Of a stretch of DNA of 64,000 nt, positions 32,201-45,310 are shown one piece after another. Position 1 is the first letter of the stretch. Every line of letters begins with the position of its first letter. The stretch covers positions 10,202,649 to 10,266,648 of the forward strand of contig NW_025062477.1 of NCBI RefSeq assembly GCF_000002995.4, given 5' to 3'. The translations under genes and the position numbers were made by a program. The notes under the pieces are model-generated. The model was not told the DNA's origin, did no database searches, and worked only from the letters and a program-made list of their open reading frames with translations. The stretch is from Brugia malayi. Taxonomy: Eukaryota > Nematoda > Chromadorea > Rhabditida > Onchocercidae.

Positions 32201-35200
32201 ATGGTGGTCTAAGAATGCGTAGGTAAGAAATTATTTTGTTCTCTTTTTTTTTTTTTTTTTCGTTTTTTTTTAATTCTTTTTTTAAGAAAAATTTCAACAT
32301 TGTTTTAAACAGTTACATGATTTATTTTCGATAGCATTTTATTTTTCTTTATATTTTATTTTAAAACCACTAGATGAAGTCTTTTTTCTTTTTTTAAGTT
32401 TTCATCTTTCTTTTTTTTTTCTTTTTTTCTTTTGCTTTATTTTGTTCATTGGTAGAAAATTTTATCGGAAATTTTCAGTCATTCCAATCTGAAAGTATTA
32501 TTTGGTCTCTTTTGTCCATTAACGATATTCTTGTTGGAATTCAAATCACGCGAAGAATTATTGCTGCAACCGCAAACTGCAGCAGAGCATGAAAATGATC
32601 TCAATGATAGCTCCAGTTCTAGTTCCAGTTCTGGAACTGATTCATCATCAGATTCGGATTTCAGTTCGGATGATGAATTTCAGGATGTATGAATTTTTTT
32701 TATCTTTTAATAAGCAAAATTACATAATTCGAAAATGATTGAGTATTGAGTTTTGTAAGAAGACTTTTTCTTCAGTAAGATTTGTTAATTTATAACTCTT
32801 TTTTTTTATAATAATTTAATTTCTGAAATACATTAGACGATTGTTTTTTGAATTTGTTTAGCGGAACATGCAAATATTTCAAAAAACAATTTATCATTTT
32901 GTTTTTAGAATGAACAAGATGGAGAAAGGCGAAGAAATTCAGCAGAAAGTACACAGTCAATGAATTTAGCTGGGGTAATTTTTAACTTATTGTAATTGAA
33001 ATATGTGTAAAAGTCAATGGAATCATACAACTTTAGATTGGTAGTTTGTTTAGTTGAAAGTAAATAAATAATGATTAAAATATATTTAATTGCTTTAAAG
33101 ATAAAGATCGATTCATATTGGAAAAAAAACGCTATATTTGTCTTTGTTTAAAATTTGTTTAACGCTTTTGATTGCTTTAGATGATATTTGATTACTGATT
33201 TGGAAGTGATACAGGTGATATTAACTTACATATGCACAACTATATTAATTTGCATATCACAAATATATGTTGTAATGAAAAGTACTTATGAAAACGTGTA
33301 GGATATTTAAAATGGTATTATTTTCAAACAAGTTTTATCAATTTTTTTTTAAAGCTATTCCAGGGTAGACGAAAACGTACTCGACCTCATCTTAAAGATG
33401 GTAGTTCGATGTCAAATGGTGGAAATATAACGTCACCACATGAAATTATCGAAATTTCAAATGTCAACAGCATATTAGCTGTAACTAATGGTGCAGGTTG
33501 ATTATTTCATTATATTGTTTTTTAATTTACTTAATTTTAATGATTAATCTAATTATGGACAGGAATAGGTTTAATATTGGGCGGATTTTTTTTGTTTTAA
33601 ATAAACATACATTAAGTGATATTTAAAAATACTTTACCTTAAGCCATATGTAATTTAAAAAATATATTGTTTAGTTAAACCTGTTTTAAGAGGAAAAAAT
33701 TACTGCTATTATTATATTGATCATTCATTAACATATTCTCTATTTACATTTAAATTTGTGTAATTTAAAAATACATTCATGTTTTAATTTTGTATGAAAT
33801 CAATTTATAACATATATAATATATGTATCTTGTCATTTTTTGTTCATTTCATTTTTATTTTCTTCAAAATTTAGTACTAATATTTAATTTTTTTTTTGGT
33901 ATTAAAATTAGGTGCAACTTTTTTTTTTAGGAACTGTATTCAATTCTCCTAGAAATCATGCTCGAAGCAGATCAATAACATCAATCCAAAGTCGAATCAG
34001 TCAGCAGCAACAAGCTGGAATTACACCACGTAAAACTCCGCCAAAGCAAATTTCCACAAGTAAAAGTAATTTTGATGCATACCTATTATTTTTAAGTAAG
34101 CCTAACTTATGTCTTTTCAATTACAATTTTTTTAAATTAATAGAAGAAACCATTTCTAGATTGTCAAATGTCTAAATTCATTCTTGAATGTTAAAATTAC
34201 TATTTTAAAATGTTTGAGATATTACATTAATTATTTTTTTAATACTCAGAAGTAAATTGTTTATATCATATATGGAAATTATTCGAAATTTTAGAAGAAC
34301 GTATAACTCATCGAGAAACTTGCTCATCATTAACAAATTGTGTTTGTGGAATAATGAAAGGTAAAAATTTGCAACGTAAATTTGATTCATCCGATCATGG
34401 CAACAAGTCTGCACCTCCATCACTTTCTAAAATGGTTACAATAGCTGGGCAAACTGTTCCTCATATGGTCAGCATTTGATTTTTTTTTTCCCTGTTAAAA
34501 AAAATTTTTATTTGTGTTCAGAATTGTAACTGTTAAAATTACTTTTTAAAGTGTTTTTAAATGTTCATAGACTATTTTAAAATTCAGCTTATTATACATT
34601 TCATTAAAGTAAATCCATCATTAAATTTGACTTAGGTGGTAAATGATGGTATATAATTCAGTATGTAAAGTTTATTTCTCATATTAATTGAAACTTTTGA
34701 TTGAATGTATAGCAGAAATTTAGCATAACTAACAATTAGTCATAATATGAACAAAAAAAAAAAAAGTAGCAAAGAAAAAAGACGATATTAAAATATGAAA
34801 TAAACATTTGAAAGGTTGGAAATGAAGTAGTATTTGTGCTTATGCAAAGTGGTGAATATAATCATTCTTAAAAGTTTAATTTAAATTTTTAAAGTTTTTT
34901 TTTTACAATTCAATTTAAAGCAGTTATATTGAAATTTCATTTTTTTTTAGAGGCCGATCAAATTTCGCCGAAAGATGTACGAATTTTATGTCGCTCCAAT
35001 TACAACATTTTGGGCATGGGCGATTACTTTTTGTGTATTCTTATGTTGCTTTGCTTATACATTACTGGTTAGAACATTAATTAGGCCAACATGGCTGGAA
35101 TGGCTTGTTTTTGCATATGTTACTGTATTTGGTTTAGAGCATTTGCGTAAGGTAACTTTTTGTTTGATAGTTATTGATGTAATTTCAAATTTCATAAAAT

Positions 35201-38200
35201 TAAATTTTTTTTTTTTGACAGAATTATTATTAGATTTATGATATTTTAGAAACAATCCATATTTTAATTTAGTTAATTAAATTAGCGTGCAACATCTATA
35301 ACATTTTTTATGTTTAATTCGTCCAATCATTTCTTCTTTAAAAATTAAAAGTAAGTGAAATTGAAAGTTCAAAATCGCATGGATTTCTTGGATTTTGTTT
35401 GGCATTTAATGATTAAATGGTCAGATAATAATGATTTCTTTTAAATTATCATAATTTTTGTTCGATTATATGCTTCAACTATTATTGAGCTATTATTACT
35501 TATAGGAAGTGAAAAATTTTTTTTTTGTTTATGAAAAGAAATTTTTTCTTTTTTTTTTTGTGCGTGTTTTGTTAATAGTTTTTGTTTCAGTTTATTATGT
35601 CCGAACCAGAATCATTTGCTCAAAAGGCTAAATATTTTTTCAATAATACATGGAATTTATTAGCAACTTTAGCCGTTGCAACATATTTGATTGGATTTGG
35701 ATTACGCCTGGATGTAAAACATAAATCAGTAAGGTTAGCATCAATTGATAATTTTAAACGATGAAATTATCTTTAGTTTTTCTTTTTTTTTAAAGTTTTT
35801 TTAAAGAATTTTTCAAAATTTAGCAAATGATTTTTTTTTTCTTTTTAAATATTTATTCATATTTAGAGCAATTGGAAGGGTAGTGTTAGCGTGTAATTCG
35901 ATGCTTTGGTCTATTAAATTGTTAGATTTTATAAGTGTTCATCCTCGTATGGGACCTTATATTACTATGGCTGGAAAAATGGTATAATTTATCATTGATA
36001 ATTCATTTAAAATTATTTTTTGTTTAATTTTTATTTTATTTCATCTTTTCTAATCAAAATTTTTTATCACTACCAAATATGCAAATGATAATATTTAATA
36101 TTTATTCTAATTTTTGAGTGAAATTACTACATATGGCTGAAATTAACTTTTAAATTTTTTTTAGATTCAAAATATGCTATATATCATTGTACTATTATTT
36201 GTTTCAATGTTAGCATTCGGTTTGGCTCGACAGTCAATTACTTATCCCAATGAAAGTTGGCATTGGCTTCTTTTACGAAATATCTTTTATAAGCCATATT
36301 TTATGCTTTATGGAGAAGTATATGCTGGAGAAATTGATACATGTGGAGATGGAGGTTTCTTTTTTTTCTTTCAAAATTTATTCGAAATTTTATTTGAATT
36401 TCACAAAATTATAAAGCTCTTTATGTTAAGATTGTTTATTTTATTTTTTTGTTTTTGATAATTGCTTTAGTAACTTATTATTTGAAATATATGAGTCAAA
36501 GTTATCTATATCAAAGTTAATAATACTTTCAGCTTGGGATACACATATTGAGAAAGGTATTGCAATCAGTGATTTATATAATGGAACACGTTTTGGTTAG
36601 TATTTGAAATTATATAAAATTCACATCACTAATTTAATTTCTATTTAATTGTTTAAAATTAAGTATTGATTGTTTATGATTGAAAAGTGATTATTGTTTG
36701 TAGATGAGACATGTCCGCATGGTTATTGGGTACCACCATTATTGATGACAGGTTTTTTGCTCATTGCTAATATTTTACTGATGAGCATGCTTCTGGCAAT
36801 TTTCAAGTTTGTTTACATTATTATTACTCATAAGTTGTTTTTGTGGAACAATAATATATTAAGTATTTTTTATTGATTAAATATGTTTTACGTAAAATAA
36901 TGATTTGATTGTTTTTTAGTAACTTTATTTGGTATATGAATTTTAAATACGAATATTTAAATACTTTATTTTTTGTTTTTGTTTACAGTAACATTTTTGA
37001 AAAAACGGATCGTGTTTCAAAAGAGATTTGGCTTTTTCAACGTTATCGACAGGTAATGGAGTATGAAAGTACACCATTCCTTCCTCCTCCACTTACACCT
37101 CTCTATTATTTATGGATGATTTTTAAATGTATTAAGACTAAGAGGTAATTTTTATATTTACATCTAAGAACAGTTTTCATTTCAATTTGTTTTGTAGTTC
37201 TTTTTTGATAACGAAGATATAATTTGATAAAAAAGTAATATTATTTAGTTAAGGAAAAAATTTTATTTTTAAAGAATGTTTATGTCTTATTATTTATCTT
37301 TTTGTTTAATAAAACTATTATTATAAGCTCCATTTTTTTTTCTGTATGAGAGAGGAATTTATTATAGCAAAAATATTTGGATGATACCATACAAAATGAT
37401 TTGTTATTTCAGAAATTGCACAGCAAATTCAAAACTTACGACAAAAACGAATTCGAAACTTTTTGATTTTGCATTAAGTAAGTTCGTATAGTTGTGCAAC
37501 AAATTGGAAACCTATGACAAATATGCAAGAATAAATAATTCTTTTATATTAATATTGAATAAATTTGCTTTAGATACATAAAAATGTTGAAATTACTGAA
37601 TTATTTCTTTTTTTTAATTTATTGATTTATAAACTTATTGCAGTTAATTTTAACATATTTATTAATGCTATTTTCAATAAATTATCTATGTATACATATA
37701 AATTTGGCTAATCGTCATAAATTTAAGCTAATATTTTTATCATTTGACAGAGAATTACTCTCAATTTGATTTTCAATTTACAGAGTTATTTTTGAATGCT
37801 GATCAAGTGGAGAAAATACATGATTTTGAAGAAGAATGTATGGGAGATTTAGCTCGTGAAAAAGACTATGAAAGGAGTACATCAACCGAAGAAAGGATTC
37901 ATCGAACTGCAGATAGGTAATATTATCAATAAATTATCACTGATCTCATTAAGTTCTTCTACTTTCTTCTTTTTCTTTTTTTTTTTTTACTTGCAAAAAA
38001 AGTTGAAATTATAAGAATTGATCGTAAATATGATCGTAAACAAATTTTTTCAAAGAAACTTAGTTTTTTAATATTCTGTTAAGTCGATATGAACATTAAG
38101 ATATGTCTTGATAATACTGCATTTTATTTTATTTTTCTACATTTGAAACGAGAATTGATTGAAATGTAGGATCATGAATTTCTTATACTAGGTGTCTTAT

Positions 38201-41200
38201 ATTTGTTATCTAATTTATACGATTTAAAATTAATTTTTTAATTCATAGCATTGCAGTCTGTTATTTTCATTTACTTATTGATACAATTAATTGTTATAAT
38301 TATCAGTTGATTTGAAAAGCAAAAATTTAGATAACTCTTTGTGCATTTTTCTCAATAAATTATTAATTTTATAGTTTAAAATTTTATATATTTGATATGA
38401 GAATATTTAAACGAAATGAATTCTTTGTCATTTTTTTTTTAAATTTGAGATTCAAATTTTTATATTTTTTCTTGTATCTTTTAATACAAAAGAAAAAGAA
38501 TTTTTCGTTTAATATTTAATAAACTGTATTTTCAAAAAATTTCTTTTGTATTTTTAAAGTTGAAACTCAAATTTTTATTTAGTATTTGATGACATTTTAT
38601 AATTTGTAAAGTTTGCAGAGAAAAAGATGTTTTTATCTAAGAAATTAAAATATGCAGTTTTTTAAATTTTCACTTTTTTAAATGAAATTTTTAATTTTAA
38701 AATCATTTTCGTTAGTACTTTTGCATGTTATCATTATTTCTGATTCCTTTTAGAGCTGATCTTATACTTGTTCGATTGAATGATCTTGCAAGTAAGGAAT
38801 CAATTCTGAAAACAACAGTACGTAATTTAGATCGTCGTTTGGAAATTATAGAAAGTAGACAGGTATGCTTTTTTTTTTTTTTTTTTTCATTTCATTATAA
38901 ATTTAAATTTTGATAACACAACAAACAATTTTACTATAGATTATGAATATAACACAACTTTGAAATAAGCTTAAAGTGTTTTATCACAAAATCATTTTAT
39001 TCAATTCATTTATCCATTCTTTATTCAAATTTTTCAAGAAAAAAAAAGAAAAACTGATTAGTTATTTAAAAAAAGAAGGAATTTTTTTCTTTTTTTTTTT
39101 ATCGCTTCTATATTTTTTGTATGACAGACAAATATGATATTGTATAAATATACTAAAATATTTATTTTTCATATTTTAACAATACATCTTCTCTATCATT
39201 ATTTCTATAACTCACTCAGATTAAAATGAATAATTTGATCGTTCTTTTTTTTTTGCAAAAAATAGTAATTTACATTTATTGTTAGTAAAAAAAGAAAATA
39301 TTAACAAAAAAGAAAAAATTAAAAATGAAATAAAAAATTATTAATTTTTTAGCATGAAATGCTTGATTATATGCGTCAAATAGTTAACGCACAACCATAT
39401 CTGATTCAAAAGGTATCAGAACCAGATAGTGGTAGTTTCTCGTTATCATCAACACAACCAAGCTCATCAACAGATGAACATAATCAGGCAAATTTATCAC
39501 ATACTACCGATTTAGCAGATCTTTCAAATACTGATTACTTATCAAAAAAAGAAAGAGTAAGTTTTTTTTTTTTTCTCCCTCTCTTTTTCATATCCTTTAT
39601 TTCATTTTATTTTAATTTAATTTTTTGCTAAGTGATAAAGTTTATCAAATTTAACAAGAAAAAAGATTTTGAATATACTGTAGTTACAAAACATTTAGAT
39701 GAAAAATAAAAAACAAAGAATGACATTATTATGTAAAGAAAAAAAAATTTTTTTCAAGTTGTATTTTTTTTGTATTTTTAAAATTTAGAGTAATTTCAAG
39801 AATGTATATGCTATAAAATGAGTGATGTAAAATTATTTGATTGTTTTTTCAAACGATGATATAATTTATGATTGTAAATTTGCATAGTGAATTTATTTTA
39901 GCTGAAAACTGAATCTTTGGGAAATTGTTATCAAAGTACAACCGAAGAAGCAGGTAATAACTTTACTGGTTATAATATATTTAGTCTTATCATTATCATT
40001 CTTATATCTTTTATCACAATTATTATCATTAGCATTACTATGCCGAGTTCATCGCAGTTGTAACCATTTTATTGTAGAATAGTTTAAACTTTCTATGCTT
40101 TCATTTCTTTTTACTTTCATGTCTCTTTTTCATCATCATGGATACGAAGATTTTTTGACATCAAATTATAAATATGATTGAATCTATCGAATTACAAAAT
40201 ATGATTAAAGTACTCAAAACTGTAATTATTAATTTGTTATCAATTATAGCGATTGAAAATAGGAAATGATTAGAAATTGAGTTGGTAAGAGTGAATAGAA
40301 ATGATATCAATTTTCCTTTCATCTTTTTCTCATTTATTATTTCTTATTTTGATTATAGAATAACTCTTTGATTATGAAAAGTAACTCTTTGATTATGAAA
40401 AGCAACTCTTTGATTATGAAAAGTAACTCTTTTGATTATGAAAAGTAACTCTTTTGATTATGAAAAGCAACTCTTTGATTATGAAAAGTAACTCTTTTGT
40501 AGATATTTGAAGAAATAATAAATAATTTTTCTTTTTTAGCTCGCCCAGCTGCTCCAAGAAAGCGTGCTCGTACGACAACAGTAACAAGTTGTGTGGAAAT
40601 TCAGGCTAGTTCACAAACTAGTGTAGAAAGGTATATGCTAAAGATGAATTCTGATTGTGAATTAAATTTTCTTATATTGTATTATTGAAATTTTCTGTGC
40701 TTTATATTAATTTTACCAAATGTATTTCATCCGAATGAAATTACTAGTATCAACTATGAAATTATTTTAACAATTAAGCTAATATATTAATAATTAGATA
40801 TAAATGTTAAAAAAAAATGCTAAATTTATATTTTAAAAAAGTTTTTTTTTTTTTTTTTAATATGAAAATTTTGTGCTAAACTTGGATATTGTCTTTGGTT
40901 GAAATTCATGGATGAATATTGTACAGATATAAGTTTGAAGTACTATAGTATATTAATGAAATTCATATACCATTTATTATAAGTGATTTAAAATTTATTT
41001 GTAGTGTTGCTTCTGGTCGTTTTGGAAGTTTATTATCGCTGAATCCAGCTATATTGAGTCGTGGAAATGATAATTCTGTTATTAGAAAGAATGCATGGTA
41101 AAAAAAATTTTTTTCAAATCATTTTCTTTGCACTATTTAGCTAAAAGATTAATATCATAGATTTGTTGACAAAATTTCTATCAAAATATTTAAAACATTT

Positions 41201-42978
41201 TTTTTTTCTTTTTTTTTTGCAGTAATTTTTGAAAAGAATTTTTTGTTTGTATTTTATGTTTCATTTTTCTTTTTCTCTCGTTTAGTGTAACAGATGGTGT
41301 AAGGCGTGCAAGACGACATGAAGAATATACATCAATAACTGATGCAATTAATTTAGATGAATCTCAACTTAATAAGGTTTTCTTTTTTTTTTTTTATTTA
41401 CGATACTTTACCTTTAAAAAAATTAGAGTTTTTCTATTTTAAACAATAAATTGTATTTTAATTAAGATTTATTACAATACGACTTTCTGATAAATATTGC
41501 ATTAACATTCCGAATTATTTTAAATGAAATGTATTATTGTTTTTTTTTGAGAGATTCTTTGCGCATGTTAGATATCGTTATTTTAAATTTTATTATGTAA
41601 TAAAAAATTTTACTATTTTCTTTTTTTGTTTATTTTTATAGTTTAAACTGATAGGCACATTGTTTTTTTTTTTTTTTTTTTTCTAGTAAGTAATACAGAT
41701 ATTGAGGGAAAATAATAATTAATAAAAATATTAGATTTGTTCAAATGATAAATAATGGATATATTTGATTATTGTAAATTGTTTATTTTGCTATCATTTT
41801 TTCCTTTTCTCTTCCTTTATTTTGATATTTTTTTTTTTCTTTTCTTCTTTTCAGAGTCATTTTTGTGATAATGATCTTTCTGAAACACGTGATGGTCATC
41901 ATGTGGAAAATGATGATTTAGTTGATGATGATAATATGGAACCACCGTACAGTGGTACAGTTACACCAACAACAACCTTACGAAGAGCAAAAGAAAGTTT
42001 TTTACGTCAACAAAATGATATTTTTAAAGAATATGAGGAGGTAAGAGTTTTCTTTTCTTTGAATTAAAATATGTTTGATGAATTTAAATTTAAATATTTT
42101 CAAATTCTATTTAATAAATAAATACTTCTTCATTTTTTTTTTTATAAATCAATAAAAAACGAGTCCTTTTTTTTTGAGCTCATTGTTTGCTTATTTTATT
42201 ATTTGCTATAAATATTAAAATGAGTTGTTGAAATTTGTACTATTTAAATTATTGAAATAGTTATTGTCTAATATGACTAATAAAATTTTTGTAAATATTT
42301 GAATATAGCATTTTATTTTTTAGCAAGTTATGGTTACTGGTGCTGGAGAATCAGCTCCGATCAATGAAAGTGATATTGGAGATGAAGTGCCAAGTGGTCA
42401 TAGTGATATGGGAGAGGAACCGAGAATTATTCTGGGTGATGAAGAGCTGCCAGATTCTAGCAAAGTAAATTCGATATTACTTCCTCTTTATGATATGATT
42501 ATATTAGTAGTAAATGATTAAGTTAATTTTAATAACTATTTTAGCCTTAAAGTTAGAATATCTTTTTTAAAAATCACTGATTGATGCAAAAAAAAAAAAA
42601 AAATGTTACATAATTTATTCGAAGGCAATACATAATTCTTATATTTATTATACTTTTTTATTTTTAATTAAAATAAAATTTTTTCAATGTTTATGTTTTA
42701 ATTAATTTTTTTTCCTATTTTGTTTGATGATTTTTGACTTTTCTTTTTTTTTTTTATTATAGGAATATATTGAATTTTGCATTAAACAACATTCAGAAGA
42801 TGAATCAATGTCTTCCTGTGCTGCTACTGCTACTACTACTGCTGCTACATTATCAGATCAATTAAATTCAAATATAGAAGAGCAGTCGATTCATACAATT
42901 ATTGAATCGAAATCTGTTACTTTACCTTCTTCTAATAATGAGATAGAAAGTACTCGAATTGATGAATTTCATCGATAA
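19217..42978 (+). CDS. TRPM-family cation channel, GON-2-like (47 coding exons)
   Basis: Divalent cation channel of the plasma membrane; nematode GON-2/GTL channels handle Mg2+ and Ca2+. Exon sum is 5,976 nt, 1,991 residues. Exons: 19217-19274, 19773-19887, 20518-20603, 24431-24594, 25098-25202, 25375-25460, 25543-25699, 25898-25991, 26317-26461, 26681-26763, 26883-27022, 27144-27253, 27451-27603, 27954-28043, 28384-28507, 28831-28995, 29215-29358, 29804-29989, 30206-30370, 30482-30560, 30814-30953, 31272-31369, 31768-31929, 32172-32222, 32479-32686, 32909-32974, 33355-33496, 33931-34065, 34295-34467, 34951-35151, 35591-35733, 35867-35981, 36165-36354, 36533-36595, 36704-36806, 36989-37144, 37413-37477, 37784-37916, 38754-38862, 39353-39556, 39902-39953, 40540-40630, 41005-41097, 41286-41376, 41855-42040, 42324-42464, 42763-42978. 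The TRPM homology region starts near residue 180 (KKREC, then CCCG) and includes [12 protein letters not shown] (about 505) and ITVFRLGE (571). S1-S6 span about 1222-1480, the filter is GEVYAGEID (about 1411), the TRP helix IWLFQRY follows S6, then a coiled coil and an acidic/Ser-rich tail without a kinase. Confidence 0.95.
20985..21130. repeat. (ATT)n trinucleotide microsatellite in TRPM intron 3
   Basis: ATT/TTG/ATC trinucleotide repeat; the open frames across it give Tyr or Ile strings only. It is followed by about 110 bp of mixed composition (21130-21240). Confidence 0.95.
21820..22055. repeat. (GA)n and (CATA)n microsatellites in TRPM intron 3
   Basis: 21820-21890 is an imperfect GAGAGAGGGA/CAGAGAGGGA repeat; 21945-22052 is (CATA)n interrupted by CATACTACATA and CATGCACA variants. 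The TACATACTACATACATACA segment occurs twice, 39 bp apart, indicating higher-order duplication. Confidence 0.95.
22396..22555. repeat. ATGC and TTTR simple-sequence tracts
   Basis: 22396-22425 repeats GCATGTATGCATGCATGC, strongly self-complementary; 22482-22550 is an irregular tetranucleotide TTTR/TTAC tract. Both are in TRPM intron 3. Confidence 0.85.
22980..23151. repeat. Direct duplication of a 38-bp non-simple block in TRPM intron 3
   Basis: A block beginning AGATGACAT and ending GACATATGCGCAATTTAAAA is present at about 22984-23021 and again at about 23111-23148, with three mismatches and partial similarity further upstream. Each copy carries a CATATG E-box next to a TGCGCA palindrome. 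This is not low-complexity DNA, so the copies point to a real duplication. Confidence 0.85.
23205..23262. repeat. (ACA)n trinucleotide microsatellite
   Basis: About 18 uninterrupted ACA units in TRPM intron 3, giving poly-Thr (plus) or poly-Val (minus) frames that are not genes. Confidence 0.95.
40362..40500. repeat. 21/22-bp minisatellite in a TRPM intron
   Basis: Seven copies of a unit running AACTCTTTGATTATGAAAAG plus T or C start at 40362, 40383, 40404, 40425, 40447, 40469 and 40490 (the last partial). The fourth and fifth carry an extra T, making 22 bp. The array lies in the intron between exons 41 and 42 and ends about 40 bp before the exon 42 acceptor. Confidence 0.97.
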
Positions 42979-43434
42979 TAGAAATTGTTGTTTTTATTAT
43001 TCGAGTAAACTGATAATGAAGCAAATAATTATTTCTTATTTTTGTTCGCTCACTTTATAAACTTTATTCAGGAATACCTACTGAAATGAAACTAGTCATT
43101 ATTGAATTATCAATTGTATGTTTTAAAAAAGGAAATATGAATTTTTGAAATTTCAACTGAATATCTATTTAAAAATAAGAAAATTTATTTTGATTTTTTT
43201 TTTCGAACAAATTTTGAAGTATTTTGAAATTTCGAATTTTTTCAATATATTTTATTTTGATTTTGTAATTATTTATGTTTATATATGTGCCACATATATA
43301 TATATTTTTTTTAATATAAACTTATCTTTTTTTGCATTCTATGTAATAATATTTTGATATGTTATCAATTGTTTTCTCTGTTTCATTTGCATTTTTTTTT
43401 CATCAGTTTTATATCACTACAATTGAATGGAGTG

Positions 43435-43471
<37 letters not shown>

Positions 43472-45310
43472 TCTGCTATTATTATTTATTTCTGAATCAC
43501 TTATCAAAAAATTTTTGTTCCTCACTTTTTTTTTCCCATTTTTTTCTTTTTTCAACAATATCTTATTTTAAATTATTTTAATTGTAGAATAAGTTTGAAT
43601 TTTATGCAATACAATTTGATGCATTCAGATGAAAATGAAATTAATTCAAAGAATTGAGACGAAAAAACAAAAACGATCAATTTAAAATTAACGAATTGTA
43701 AAATGCTTTTATGTTTTCAAAAGTAAAAAGTACGAATAAATTAAAACTAAATAGTGAATAAATTAGATCGAAATTTATTGTATGCTAAAATTTTCTCCAA
43801 TATATGATGATTATACTTGACCTATGAGGTCAATGCTTGACCTTTTATTGGTTCATTATATTTTCATTGTATTGCAATACTTTTGTTATCATTACATCAC
43901 AATCATAGTGATATTGATGTGCTGTAAAGGAATTATTAAAAGTAAAAAGTTCACATTACTAAAAAAAAATATAGCAAAAGGGATATTCTATCAAATTTTA
44001 ATCATTTTTTTTCACAATTATATTAAAAAATTTTTAAATACAATTATATTTCTAATTTTATTTCATCTGTTTTTTTCGTTCTTTCCTTTCGTTTTTTTCA
44101 TCATTTCTCATTCTTTACTTATAATATTTTTCTATCATCTATCTATTACAAAATTTTCTTTAAAAAAAAATCTTTTTTTTAATGAATTTAATTTCTTAGC
44201 ATATAAAAAGGAAAAAAAAAAGAGATTTAAAAAATGCAGTAATAATGGTAAGGAAGATATATGTATTATAAAATCAAATTTATTTCATAAAATTATTATT
44301 CTTATGGCAAATAAGATCATTAAGTTTATATATTTAATAGATGGATCAAATTATACTAAAATAATATAAATAAATGATTTTAAAACAAAAAGCTAAGTCG
44401 AAATATATATAATTTCTTTTTTTTTTGGATTTCTTTAAAATTTCTGAAAAAAAGTAAAAAAATATTGGAATGAAATTCTGAAAAAAAAAACCGAAATTTG
44501 GTTAAATTATTTTAGTATTATTTATTCTTATAGATTTATTTTCATGCATTGTTTATATTTAATGAATTGAAGAAAAAAGAAAATTAAAAAAAAAAAAACA
44601 AAGAAAAAAAAAGCACTTATAAATTAATGGAGCATTTCTCAATAAATGCATTTATCGAGAAATGATGAATTTAATGAAATGATATTTTAAAAAATTTCAA
44701 TAAATCAATCTCTTCTTTCTATTTCATTCCATATTATAACTTAAAATGTTTATTAAACTAAAATTCATTACTTTTAGTTTGAAAACTTTGTAATTTTATT
44801 TTTAAAAATATTATAAAATTTTAAATTTATCAAAAATCAAATTGATGTTGAAATCACTAATATTTAATTCCTTTTTTTTTCTGATTAAATTTCTCCATTT
44901 TAAATAATTTACTTTAAATAATAATTAATTTACTTTTTTTTTTTTAAATAATAAATATAATTTCTCCATTTTTAAATACTAATTTACTGATTTTATTAAT
45001 TAACCAATATTTTATAACTTAAAAATTAACTTTGCATTTGAACATTTCAATTTTATATTCCATCAAAATTTAGGCATAAGCAAAAAAAAAAAAAATTTAT
45101 TTAATTAAATTTTTATATTTATACTTTTAACACTTTCAACAATAATCAATGATAACATTCTCTTCTACTATAAATAATAATAATATATAATAAATAAATG
45201 ATAATTAATAATAATTGGTTCTTATACTAATTATTAATTCTAAAAAAAAAATTTTTTTTTTTTTGCGCTAATTATGATTTTTTGCTTATGGTAAGAATTT
45301 TAGTATTAAA
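42979..45310. other. Convergent intergenic region, TRPM 3' side to protease 3' side
   Basis: Contains the 3' flank of TRPM (AATAAA near 43735 and 43756), a (TTA)n run at 43437-43478, the AGGTCA cluster at 43818-43843, and A/T tracts. The 181-codon open frame at 43824-44369 is the longest single frame in the window but is almost only Phe, Ile, Leu, Lys and Asn, with no family motif; I treat it as a composition artefact. Confidence 0.5.
43818..43843. promoter_or_regulatory. Three perfect AGGTCA half sites in 26 bp
   Basis: TGACCT (43818-43823), AGGTCA (43827-43832) and TGACCT (43838-43843) form an everted repeat with a 3-bp spacer and an inverted repeat with a 5-bp spacer. All three are exact hexamers in A/T-rich DNA 840 bp past the TRPM stop codon. 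They match the nuclear-receptor half site seen in the upstream cluster of the same gene. Binding is inferred. Confidence 0.4.

Noticed and set aside
43824..44369. 181-residue open frame, the longest in the window
   Set aside because: Nearly only Phe, Ile, Leu, Lys and Asn, as expected when A/T-rich DNA happens to lack stops; no motif and no coding-like neighbours. Its start overlaps the AGGTCA cluster.
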